A stretch of DNA of 15,037 nucleotides from Melioribacteraceae bacterium. GTDB lineage: Bacteria; Bacteroidota; Ignavibacteria; Ignavibacteriales; Melioribacteraceae. Every line of letters starts with the position of its first letter. The stretch's first letter is position 1. Positions 7,926-14,554 of the stretch are shown in pieces. The DNA lies in NCBI GenBank assembly GCA_026983755.1, contig JALSTL010000069.1, positions 1 through 15,037 of the forward strand, read 5' to 3'. The notes under the pieces are model-generated. The model saw only the letters and a list, made by a program, of their open reading frames with translations. It was not told the origin of the DNA and did not search any database. The translations under genes and the position numbers were made by a program.

Positions 7926-8747
7926 TTATTTAACAAGTATCATTTTTCTAACTTGTGAGAATTTTTTTGTTTTGATTGAATAAATATAAACACCGCTGGT
8001 AAAATCGGCGGCATTAAAATCAACAAAATGAAAACCCGCAGCAAAGTTTTTATTTACCAAAGTTTTTAATTTTCTGCCTAATACATCGTAAACGGAAATA
8101 TTTACTTTTGAATTTTCCGGTAATGAAAATTTTATTTTTGTTGTCGGATTAAACGGGTTCGGATAGTTTTGAAACAACTCGTATTCTGCCGGTAAAGTTT
8201 CGGTATTAACCGAAAGAGGTAAAGTATTTTCATCAATAAAGTTTCCGATGGAAAACCTTTTTATATTGTTACCGTGAAACACCGATAAAAATTTACTATC
8301 GGTTTGCCAGCGTAAAACCGAATTACCGCTCGGGTTTACAGTATTAAACTTAATTGTTACAAGGTCAGACCATTCCGGAGCTTTTTTTAACAACGTACCG
8401 TTATTGTCTTTATCCAATTCAATATTTATCCACAATTGGTTTTTCAAAGGTTTTGTAACCGAAGCCTCAATATAATTTCCGCCGCTGAAATTATGAAAAT
8501 CATAAGATGACCGTGATACTTTTACTTCATTTTCCATATTGATGGATAAATCCGAATCATTGAAATTAAAAATTAAAGTTGCCCCGCCCAAATCAATATT
8601 AGAAGTATCGGTATTTAATTGTAGTTTTACAATATAATTTGTGCTGTCGCTACTTATAACAACAAATCTACCGTTTATTTGTGAACCGAATGTAAAATTA
8701 TAAACGTTAAAAATACATAGAAATATTACTGATAGTAATTTTTTCAT
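7926..8747 (-). CDS. T9SS cargo protein: cohesin-like domain plus type A sorting domain
   Basis: 273 residues from the ATG at 8747, chosen because it gives a proper signal peptide (MKKLLSVIFLCIFNVYNFTF) and has AAGGA six bases upstream; a TTG 24 bases earlier is a poorer start. Residues about 24-175 look like a cohesin-type beta-sandwich (LGGATLIFNFNDSDLSIN, then WSDLVTIKFNTV). Residues 185-273 are a T9SS type A C-terminal sorting domain: LPAEYELFQNYPNPFNPTTK, VNISVYDVLGRKLKTLV, TSGVYIYSIKT and a basic tail. The protein is expected to cross the inner membrane by Sec and the outer membrane by the type IX machinery, then be attached to the surface or released. It follows the small dockerin-like gene by 30 bp and probably shares its transcript. 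The cohesin call is by pattern and less certain than the sorting domain. Confidence 0.85.
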   Translation of the reverse strand: MKKLLSVIFLCIFNVYNFTFGSQINGRFVVISSDSTNYIVKLQLNTDTSNIDLGGATLIFNFNDSDLSINMENEVKVSRSSYDFHNFSGGNYIEASVTKPLKNQLWINIELDKDNNGTLLKKAPEWSDLVTIKFNTVNPSGNSVLRWQTDSKFLSVFHGNNIKRFSIGNFIDENTLPLSVNTETLPAEYELFQNYPNPFNPTTKIKFSLPENSKVNISVYDVLGRKLKTLVNKNFAAGFHFVDFNAADFTSGVYIYSIKTKKFSQVRKMILVK

Positions 8748-8777
8748 TATAAATCCTTTAATTATCAACAAATTTGA

Positions 8778-9173
8778 TTACGGTACTTGGGATTTTTTCC
8801 CTTTATTTTTTCGCCAATAAAGATTTCTATCGTCAATATTTACACCTCCGTTTATATTATAATCTCCTGCTTTATATCCTAAAGTACCGTTGTCTTTTCT
8901 CCAAACAATATTTTTATCATCATCGTTTACTTCACCGTTTTCATCACCGTCTCCGGAAAACATTCCCCAAACACCCGGTTCAATTTCTACGGCGGCATTA
9001 TTACCGTAATATTTATCGATACCGGTTGAAAAATCGTATGTAGTTACATTTTTAATTTTTGTAATATCTTTATTTACTTTTTTTGTATTGGTAAATTCTT
9101 TTTTATCTGTTTGTGCGTAATAACCGGCATTTAATAACATTAAAATTATTATAATTATTCTTGAATGTTTCAT
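8778..9173 (-). CDS. Small secreted dockerin-like protein
   Basis: 131 residues with signal peptide MKHSRIIIIILMLLNAGYYA|Q, a charged linker (about 22-65), and a C-terminal module of two calcium-loop repeats: DGDENGEVNDDD (about 75-86) and DYNINGGVNIDD (about 104-115), each followed by a (I/L)-(V/Y)-W-R-K tail. The spacing D-x-(D/N)-x-N-G-x-V-x-x-x-D is the dockerin/EF-hand-like loop. In this phylum such modules, ending GKxSQVP as here, usually sit at the end of much larger surface proteins. Here the module stands almost alone, so it may be a minimal adaptor or a remnant of a larger gene. GGGA lies about 7 bases before ATG. A cohesin-like protein is encoded directly downstream, which makes a binding pair possible but unproven. 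Confidence 0.75.
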   Translation of the reverse strand: MKHSRIIIIILMLLNAGYYAQTDKKEFTNTKKVNKDITKIKNVTTYDFSTGIDKYYGNNAAVEIEPGVWGMFSGDGDENGEVNDDDKNIVWRKDNGTLGYKAGDYNINGGVNIDDRNLYWRKNKGKKSQVP

Positions 9174-9527
9174 ACTATTCCCAAATATTTTAAAATAGTT
9201 AAAATTTCAATCATTCTATCATATAAATATAATTACAAATTTACAAAATATGTTTACTATTTTGAAATTTTTATTTTCCGGAATAATTATGATAAGTAAA
9301 ATCTTTACTTTTTAATTTTAAACAATTAAAATTTTATATTTTTGTTTTCAATTATATTGTTTCTTTATTTCACAATAATAATTTTCCTTCCGGTATTGAG
9401 AACAAAAAATATGAATTTTTTTTATTCGGTAATTATCAAATTTGGAGAAAATTCAAAAATAAAATCTTATTTGAACATTTTTAAAGTTTGCTTATTTTTC
9501 CACATATAATTTTACTTGATAATATTT
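9174..9527. other. Divergent AT-rich intergenic region
   Basis: 354 bp between the minus-strand dockerin-like gene and the plus-strand acetyltransferase gene. It holds the minus-strand promoter candidate at 9218-9246 and a TATAAT at 9505-9510, 17 bases before the acetyltransferase ATG. That would imply a very short leader, consistent with the absence of a Shine-Dalgarno sequence there. Nothing else is recognised. Confidence 0.45.
9218..9246 (-). promoter_or_regulatory. Possible sigma-70-type promoter for the dockerin-like gene
   Basis: On the minus strand, TTGTAA (9246-9241) and TATGAT (9223-9218) are 17 bases apart, about 45 bases before the ATG at 9173. The match to TTGACA/TATAAT is moderate and the region is very AT-rich. 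Confidence 0.3.
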
Positions 9528-10136
9528 ATGAATTTAGAAATTAGGAAATACCATCCTTCCGATATAACATCACTTTATAAAATTTGTTTACTTACAAGTA
9601 ACAACGGAAAAGACATTGAAGAATTTGAAAACGAACCGGATTTATTAGGACATCTTTTTGTTGGACCTTACGTAACTTTTGAACCGGAATTATGTTTTGT
9701 ATTGACAAATAACTTTAAACCTTGCGGTTATGTTTTAGGTACGAAAAATTCGGAGAAATTCTATTTGACCGCAGAAAAAAAATGGTTCCCTTTATTACGG
9801 CAAAGATATAAACTGCCGGAACAAAATGATAAATCGAGAATGGCACTTATAAAAAGAGTTTTGCACAAAGGACATAAACCGAAAGACAAATTTGAAAACC
9901 ATCCGGCACATTTGCACATCGATATTTTACCATTTGCCCAAGGTAAAGGAATGGGGAAAAAACTTATGTTTGAATTTTTGAACCAATTGAAAAATCAAAA
10001 AGTAGCCGGGTTACATTTGGAAGTAGGTAAAAAAAATATTAAAGCAATTAATTTTTATCAACATATCGGTTTTACCAAATTGAAAAATTACGAACATTCA
10101 ATAATAATGGGAATGAGCTTGAAAAATATTTTGTAA
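9528..10136 (+). CDS. GNAT acetyltransferase of the OGA/NCOAT-like type
   Basis: 202 residues from the ATG at 9528, which starts directly at the domain (MNLEIRKYHPSDITSLYKIC); a TTG four codons earlier adds nothing recognisable. The pattern LLGHLFVGPYVTFEPELCFV, then GYVLGTKNSEKF and KWFPLLRQRYKLP, followed by HPAHLHIDILPFAQGKGMGK, matches the GNAT subfamily related to the acetyltransferase-like domain of O-GlcNAcase. QGKGMG (138-143) is the acetyl-CoA pyrophosphate loop; NFYQHIGF near 175-182 is the usual GNAT C-terminal motif. The acceptor substrate is unknown. It acts in the cytoplasm, having no signal peptide. The gene lies 79 bp before the carboxylase gene on the same strand and may be co-transcribed with it. 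Confidence 0.85.
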   Translation: MNLEIRKYHPSDITSLYKICLLTSNNGKDIEEFENEPDLLGHLFVGPYVTFEPELCFVLTNNFKPCGYVLGTKNSEKFYLTAEKKWFPLLRQRYKLPEQNDKSRMALIKRVLHKGHKPKDKFENHPAHLHIDILPFAQGKGMGKKLMFEFLNQLKNQKVAGLHLEVGKKNIKAINFYQHIGFTKLKNYEHSIIMGMSLKNIL

Positions 10137-10215
10137 ATATTTTTCTTATTTTCAAAACGAATAAATTAAATTTCATTTTAAACTTTAACAGAAAAAGAAT
10201 CAAAGAGAATTTATA

Positions 10216-11871
10216 ATGAAAAAAATAGGAACGGAAGTCGGGAAATTAAAAAATTTTTTAAAACGTGAAGATAATTACAAAAATCTTATTAGAAAACTTG
10301 AAGCCATAAGAGAAAAAACAAAACTCGGCGGAGGCGAAAAAGCAATTGAACGTCAACATAAAAAAGGCAAACTAACTGCTCGTGAAAGAGTTGCAAAGTT
10401 AATTGACGAAGGTTCGGAATTTTTTGAACTTAATACTTTTTGTGCCCACGATATGTACAAAGAATATGGCGGAGCACCAAGCAGCGGAACTATTTTCGGC
10501 ATTGGAAAAATTAATAATCGTAATTATTTAATTGTTGCAAACGATGCAACGGTAAAAGCCGGAGCTTGGTTCCCTATTACCGCAAAAAAGAATTTACGCG
10601 CTCAAGAAATTGCAATGGAAAATAAACTGCCTGTTATTTACTTAGTTGATAGTGCCGGTGTTTTTCTTCCGCTGCAAGAAGATATATTTCCCGACAAAGA
10701 ACATTTCGGAAGAATATTCAGAAATAATGCAATAATGTCTTCGCAAGGCATTCCGCAACTTGCGGCAATTATGGGTCCGTGCGTTGCCGGCGGAGCTTAT
10801 CTTCCTATTATGAGCGACGAAGCTTTAATTGTAAAAGGTACCGGTTCAGTTTTTCTTGCTGGTTCGCATCTTGTTAAAGCTGCAATAGGAGAAGTAATTG
10901 ATAACGAATCTCTTGGCGGTGCTATTGTACAATCTAATATTTCAGGCGTTACAGATTACATAATGGAAAATGATGACGAATGTTTGATGCAAATAAGAAC
11001 TTTAACCGATAAAATAGCCGAAACACCAAAAGCAAATTTTAACAGAATCGAATCTTCCCCTCCTTTGTTTAATCAAAAAGAGATATATGGAATTTTACCC
11101 GAAGATACAATTGACCAATACGATACTTACGAACTTATTGCGCGAATAGTTGATAATTCCGAAATTGACGAATACAAAGCAGGGTACGGAAAATCCATAA
11201 TAACTGCTTATGCCCGTATCGATGGTTGGGCGGTTGGAATTGTTGCAAATCAGCGTAAAATTGTTAAAACCGAAGAAGGTGAAATGAGAATCGGCGGTGT
11301 AATTTATTCCGATAGTGCAAATAAAGCTACGCGATTTATAATGAATTGTAACCAAAAGAAAATACCCTTGGTTTTCTTGCAAGATGTAACAGGATTCATG
11401 GTTGGAAGCAAGGCGGAGCACGGCGGTATAATTAAAGACGGTGCCAAAATGGTTAATGCAGTTGCAAATTCCGTTGTACCTAAAATTACAATTATTGTAG
11501 GAAACAGTTACGGAGCCGGAAATTATGCAATGTGCGGTAAAGCTTACGATCCCAGATTTATTTACGCTTATCCGAATGCAAAAATTTCCGTTATGGGCGG
11601 CAACCAAGCAAGCAGTGTTTTGCTGGATATAAAAGTAAGACAAATGGAAAAACAAGGAAAGGAATTTGGCGAAGAAGATAAAAAGAAATTACTTGATGAA
11701 ATTGTAAAATCGTACGAAGATAAAAGCTCTGCACTTTATGCTGCAGCCAGACTTTGGGTTGATGAAATTATAGATCCGGCTAAAACAAGAGAATACATTT
11801 CTAAATCAATTGAAATTGCCAATAATAATCCCGAAATACCTAAGTTTAATGTTGGGGTAATTCAAACGTAA
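10216..11871 (+). CDS. Acyl-CoA carboxylase carboxyltransferase (beta) subunit, closest in pattern to methylcrotonoyl-CoA carboxylase
   Basis: 551 residues with the paired crotonase-fold domains of biotin-dependent acyl-CoA carboxyltransferases. Landmarks: LGGGEKAIERQHKKGKLTAR (37-56), NDATVKAGAWFPITAKKNLR (109-128), LVDSAGVFLPLQEDIFPDKE (143-162) with HFGRIF, GPCVAGGAYLP, and in the C-terminal domain VGNSYGAGNYAMCGKAYDPR and NAKISVMGGNQ. These segments and the length match methylcrotonoyl-CoA carboxylase beta better than propionyl-CoA carboxylase beta. The enzyme moves carboxyl from carboxybiotin to the acyl-CoA; MCC acts in leucine breakdown. The partner alpha subunit (biotin carboxylase and carrier) is not in the window, so the substrate is not settled. 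The ATG is preceded by AAAGAGA. The stop codon lies inside a copy of the CGTCTT repeat. Confidence 0.9.
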   Translation: MKKIGTEVGKLKNFLKREDNYKNLIRKLEAIREKTKLGGGEKAIERQHKKGKLTARERVAKLIDEGSEFFELNTFCAHDMYKEYGGAPSSGTIFGIGKINNRNYLIVANDATVKAGAWFPITAKKNLRAQEIAMENKLPVIYLVDSAGVFLPLQEDIFPDKEHFGRIFRNNAIMSSQGIPQLAAIMGPCVAGGAYLPIMSDEALIVKGTGSVFLAGSHLVKAAIGEVIDNESLGGAIVQSNISGVTDYIMENDDECLMQIRTLTDKIAETPKANFNRIESSPPLFNQKEIYGILPEDTIDQYDTYELIARIVDNSEIDEYKAGYGKSIITAYARIDGWAVGIVANQRKIVKTEEGEMRIGGVIYSDSANKATRFIMNCNQKKIPLVFLQDVTGFMVGSKAEHGGIIKDGAKMVNAVANSVVPKITIIVGNSYGAGNYAMCGKAYDPRFIYAYPNAKISVMGGNQASSVLLDIKVRQMEKQGKEFGEEDKKKLLDEIVKSYEDKSSALYAAARLWVDEIIDPAKTREYISKSIEIANNNPEIPKFNVGVIQT

Positions 11872-11898
11872 GACGTAAAACGAAAGAAGCAAGACGGA
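11866..11898 (-). repeat. Inverse-orientation copy of the CGTCTT repeat at the carboxylase 3' end
   Basis: The minus strand reads CCGTCTTGCTTCT...CGTTTTACGTCTTACG and shares the 13-mer CGTTTTACGTCTT and the 12-mer CGTCTTGCTTCT with 1016-1034 in opposite orientation. It overlaps the stop codon of the carboxylase gene. The rest of the gap up to 12151 is plain AT-rich DNA with nothing recognised. Confidence 0.55.
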
Positions 11899-12151
11899 AA
11901 AATTAAAAAAAGATATTGGAATTTTGGAGCAGATGTTTTTAAAATAAATGGAATTCCTTATTTGCATTTATTTTTTTTCCTTTGTTAAATCCGAATTATG
12001 TAATAGAAAACAGAATAGCTCTAAACTAATGTAATATAAAAGCAATTATTCTAAAGCATAAAAATAGGAAGGCTTAAATTAAAAATTCTCTTTAATCTGT
12101 TACATATTAAGTTTTATAAACAATTTCTAAATTCTAATGCATAATTTGGGT

Positions 12152-12565
12152 TCAATAAACAATAGTAACGTAATCATTAAGTCCGCTATTTCCCGTAAGG
12201 TTTTTTGAGGTTAAATAAATGAATAAATTTTCATTGGGAGAAATGTTTTTAAGTTCCTCTTTTTCTCCGTTAAATATTTTGGATTTATTTTTTTCATGAA
12301 TGAAAATATTAATATGTGAATTTTGCAAATCATTTTTCTTTTTATAATAAGAAATTAATAAATTTCTACCGTTAATATTTTTTTCACCGAATTGCGTTTT
12401 AATCGAATCGTTTTCTTCGGAATATTTACCTTGAACTACCATTATTCTTTTAACAATTTTAATAGTAACATTTTCGGATGATTGAGTTAAAGATTGTGCA
12501 AAATTTTTCGGAGCAATAAAAAAAATAAAAAGGGGAATAAATATTTTTAATTGTTTTGTTTTCAT
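12152..12565 (-). CDS. Diverged putative pilus subunit (last gene of the subunit block)
   Basis: 137 residues, signal peptide about 1-24 (ending NFAQ). The part after it, SSENVTIKIVKRIMVVQG, resembles the N-terminal extension of the two genes further upstream (alternating hydrophobics followed by K-G/R), and the end NDYVTIVY matches their terminal beta strand with a final Tyr. In between, the L-D-F-G-E and W-V-G-G motifs are absent and the mature chain is about 30 residues shorter. It may be a minor or anchoring subunit that keeps the donor strand but has a reshaped body; an unrelated secreted protein is the alternative. No Shine-Dalgarno is present. It lies 98 bp after the preceding subunit gene, on the same strand. 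Confidence 0.6.
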   Translation of the reverse strand: MKTKQLKIFIPLFIFFIAPKNFAQSLTQSSENVTIKIVKRIMVVQGKYSEENDSIKTQFGEKNINGRNLLISYYKKKNDLQNSHINIFIHEKNKSKIFNGEKEELKNISPNENLFIYLTSKNLTGNSGLNDYVTIVY

Positions 12566-12663
12566 ACAAACTATATTTTACATTTACAGAATTATCGGAA
12601 ATAAAAATGTTTATTTAACTCTAAAAATGAAATGTATGAAAAAATGATGAATAAAATTGTGAT

Positions 12664-13164
12664 CTAATAAGCAACCGAAATAACGAATGAACCTCTGTAA
12701 ACACCAATCGGTTGATTTGCACGTATTTTAATTTTACCACCGACATAAATTTTAGCTTCGCCAATAGAACCGTTCGCTTTAAGAAAAATGCTTTCGCCGT
12801 TTCGTATCATTTTGTTATTATAGTTAACTACTTTAGGAAAAAATTTTAATCGTCCGAATTTTCCACCGAATTTTGATGCCCATTCATAATTGAAAAGTGA
12901 AACATTTTTATAATAAACGGTAACACTTCTTCCCTTTTGCCCTTGTATTATAAACTCCTTTCCGGCTTTTGGTTTTATTTTTTCTATAATGGGAAGTCCC
13001 GTTAAAATAATTTCACCAAAATCCAAATTACCTGCACCGGATTTTAGTGAAATAGGGTAAATCAGATTTGCTGTTATTCCACCGCTGGTGGTAGTTAATT
13101 TTTGTCCAAAAATATTACAGGGAATAATTAACAAAAATAATATGAATAAAAACGGTTTTTGCAT
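12664..13164 (-). CDS. DUF4402-like pilus subunit, basic paralog C
   Basis: 166 residues, signal peptide about 1-21 (ending NIFGQ). It shows 25 residues before the core motif, then AGNLDFGE, GRSVTVYYKNVSLFNYEWAS with FGGKFGRLKF, and the end KIYVGGKIKIRANQPIG, VYRGSFVISVAY. The mature part is basic (about +15 by count). Subunits of this kind are exported by Sec, held by the chaperone and assembled by donor-strand exchange; the final aromatic residue fits the chaperone's grip on the subunit C-terminus. The gene follows the structured element at 13198-13251 by about 33 bases, which may control it separately from paralogs A and B. No Shine-Dalgarno sequence. The stop is TAG. Confidence 0.82.
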   Translation of the reverse strand: MQKPFLFILFLLIIPCNIFGQKLTTTSGGITANLIYPISLKSGAGNLDFGEIILTGLPIIEKIKPKAGKEFIIQGQKGRSVTVYYKNVSLFNYEWASKFGGKFGRLKFFPKVVNYNNKMIRNGESIFLKANGSIGEAKIYVGGKIKIRANQPIGVYRGSFVISVAY

Positions 13165-13197
13165 ATAGTAAAATAGTAATTGTTTTTTAAAATAAAA

Positions 13198-13251
13198 AAG
13201 GTGCTAGCCGCCATTTTTTTGGCATCTAACACCTTAGAGGACCCATGAGGA
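13198..13251 (-). promoter_or_regulatory. Structured leader/terminator element before paralog C (possible attenuator)
   Basis: On the minus strand, AAGGTGTTAGATGCC and GGCGGCTAGCACCTT form a 15-position stem (13235-13221 with 13212-13198) with an 8-nt A-rich loop, followed by a run TTTTTATTTT. Two of the three non-Watson-Crick positions are G-U wobbles in minus-strand RNA but would be C-A mismatches in plus-strand RNA, so the minus strand is the likely functional one. It is preceded by CCTCATGGGTCCTCT, much more GC-rich than its surroundings. The hairpin has the form of an intrinsic terminator placed about 33 bases before the paralog C ATG and about 190 bases after the paralog B stop. It could be a plain terminator with a long 3' UTR, or a leader attenuator. 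It fits no riboswitch class that I recognise. Confidence 0.6.
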
Positions 13252-13423
13252 ATTTATTCTCTATGTTACAAACATTATCGGTTTCTAAAAATCAAAGTTT
13301 AGCAAATTTTTCTACAATTTTATTTTTCCTTTTAACATTTATCAATAGTTAAATAATAAACAGATAGAACCTACTATAAAAATAAAGTGAAGTGTACATT
13401 TTAAAATTAGTTCGATTTCTATT

Positions 13424-13951
13424 TTAATAAGCAACGGATAATGTAAATGTTCCCACATACTTACCTGCGGGTTGGTTAGCATTTATTTTAATTCTACCAC
13501 CGACCCATAAATATAATTTTCCGATTCCGTTACTATTTTGTAATTTATATCTTCTACCGTTTCTCACTCTTTTGGAATTTGTGTAAGTTGAATTTTTTCC
13601 GGTTCTTCTTACGTGAGAAATAAATTTCATTTTACCTCTTTCCCCTCCAACACTACTTACCCACGCATAATTATTCAAAGTAACAATTCTTGTATAATTT
13701 ATTGTAATTTTTCTATTGGCAATTCCTGTAACAACAAATCTAGCACCGTTTTTAGGGCTTATAATTTTCCAGTGCTTTCTATTGGTAGAAAGTGCCTCAC
13801 CGAAATCAATATTCCCCCCCAATTTTTTTAATGAAAGTCCTTTTACAATAGAAAGATGTATATCCTCGCTTATTTCGTTATTGTTTTGTGCTTTTAAAAT
13901 GTTAAAAAAAAATACTACAAAAAATGCCACTAAAAATGTTTTGAAATACAT
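13424..13951 (-). CDS. DUF4402-like pilus subunit, strongly basic paralog B
   Basis: 175 residues, signal peptide about 1-22 (ending ILKAQ). The layout is the same as paralog A: N-terminal extension ISEDIHLSIVKGLSLKKLGG, then NIDFGEA, TLNNYAWVSSVGGERGKMKF, and the end GIGKLYLWVGGRIKINANQ, PAGKYVGTFTLSVAY. It is unusually rich in Arg and Lys: about 27 basic against 6 acidic residues in the mature chain, with clusters such as SKRVRNGRRYK near 126-136. It starts 69 bp after paralog A, beyond a stem-loop, without a clear Shine-Dalgarno, which suggests lower output than paralog A. A minor shaft or adaptor subunit, or one that binds nucleic acid or acidic polysaccharide, is possible but not shown. 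Confidence 0.85.
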   Translation of the reverse strand: MYFKTFLVAFFVVFFFNILKAQNNNEISEDIHLSIVKGLSLKKLGGNIDFGEALSTNRKHWKIISPKNGARFVVTGIANRKITINYTRIVTLNNYAWVSSVGGERGKMKFISHVRRTGKNSTYTNSKRVRNGRRYKLQNSNGIGKLYLWVGGRIKINANQPAGKYVGTFTLSVAY

Positions 13952-13975
13952 AAACGTTACCGGATTAAATTTTGT

Positions 13976-13998
13976 GGGAGCACGATAAATATGCTCCC
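13976..13998 (-). terminator. Stem-loop between subunit genes A and B
   Basis: GGGAGCA (13976-13982) and TGCTCCC (13992-13998) form a perfect 7-bp GC-rich stem about 22 bases after the paralog A stop and 25 bases before the paralog B start. No real T run follows on the minus strand (ACAAAATTT), so it more likely protects the 3' end of the A message or partly attenuates transcription than ends it fully. Confidence 0.55.
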
Positions 13999-14020
13999 GT
14001 TTATAAAATTTGGTAATTTA

Positions 14021-14554
14021 TTAATAAGCTACCGTTAAAGTAAAAGTACCTGTATAATCACCTTGTTCCGTAGTAGTAGCAACATCAATTGAACCACCGA
14101 CCCATAAATATAATTTACCAAGTCCGCTTCCGTCGTTGCTTAAATTTACACTTCCTCCGGAAATAACATTTGCTGCGCCGCTATATGTATTATTTCCTCC
14201 GGTTGATTCAACATTAGGAACAAAGGTTAAATTACCGTTCGTTCCTCCGTTTGCCGCTACCCACGCATTATTATCCATTGTTACGTTTGCATAAGTTACC
14301 GTAACAGCTCTACCCGGAAATCCGGTAACTTCAAAATTAACGCCCGCATCAGGTGTTTTGGTTATTGTTTGTGCGTTATTTGTTATTACATATTCACCAA
14401 AATCCAAGTCTCCACCTACTTTTGTCATAGATAATCCTTTTAATATGCTAATTAAAACCGGTTCGTCCAAACTTGCAGACGATTGAGCAAATAGTGATGT
14501 GCTGAATATTGTTAATACAAAAAAGACAATCAAAAATTTTCCTTTTTTAATCAT
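14021..14554 (-). CDS. DUF4402-like pilus subunit, acidic paralog A; likely major pilin
   Basis: 177 residues, signal peptide about 1-24 (ending SLFAQ). The mature chain has a donor-strand-like extension (LDEPVLISILKGLSMTKVGG), then the core motifs DLDFGEYV, GRAVTVTYANVTMDNNAWVA, GGTNGNLTFVPNV, and the end GLGKLYLWVGGSIDV with GDYTGTFTLTVAY. It is rich in Gly, Ser, Thr and Asn and is acidic (about 13 acidic against 5 basic residues), unlike its basic paralogs. It has the only strong Shine-Dalgarno of the block, GGGAG six bases before ATG, a sigma-54-like promoter upstream and a stem-loop after the stop. These features point to the most highly made subunit, that is the fibre shaft. DUF4402 proteins are known near chaperone-usher genes; the specific role here is inferred. 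Confidence 0.87.
   Translation of the reverse strand: MIKKGKFLIVFFVLTIFSTSLFAQSSASLDEPVLISILKGLSMTKVGGDLDFGEYVITNNAQTITKTPDAGVNFEVTGFPGRAVTVTYANVTMDNNAWVAANGGTNGNLTFVPNVESTGGNNTYSGAANVISGGSVNLSNDGSGLGKLYLWVGGSIDVATTTEQGDYTGTFTLTVAY

Noticed and set aside
8748..8771. Upstream TTG start for the T9SS protein
   Set aside because: The ATG at 8747 has AAGGA at good spacing and begins a clean signal peptide; the TTG only adds eight residues in front of it.
11095..11655. 186-codon minus-strand frame inside the carboxylase gene
   Set aside because: It lies wholly antisense to a well-conserved enzyme gene and its Cys/Ser/Asn-rich translation looks like a shadow frame.
13221..13240. Integron attC site, because the minus strand reads GTTAGATGCC
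   Set aside because: The element is a simple hairpin with a T run; the paired core sites and the extrahelical bases of attC are not seen, and there is no integrase or cassette structure.
13613..13988. Plus-strand frames antisense to subunit B
   Set aside because: They mirror the conserved DUF4402-like gene and have no signal, motif or ribosome-binding site of their own.
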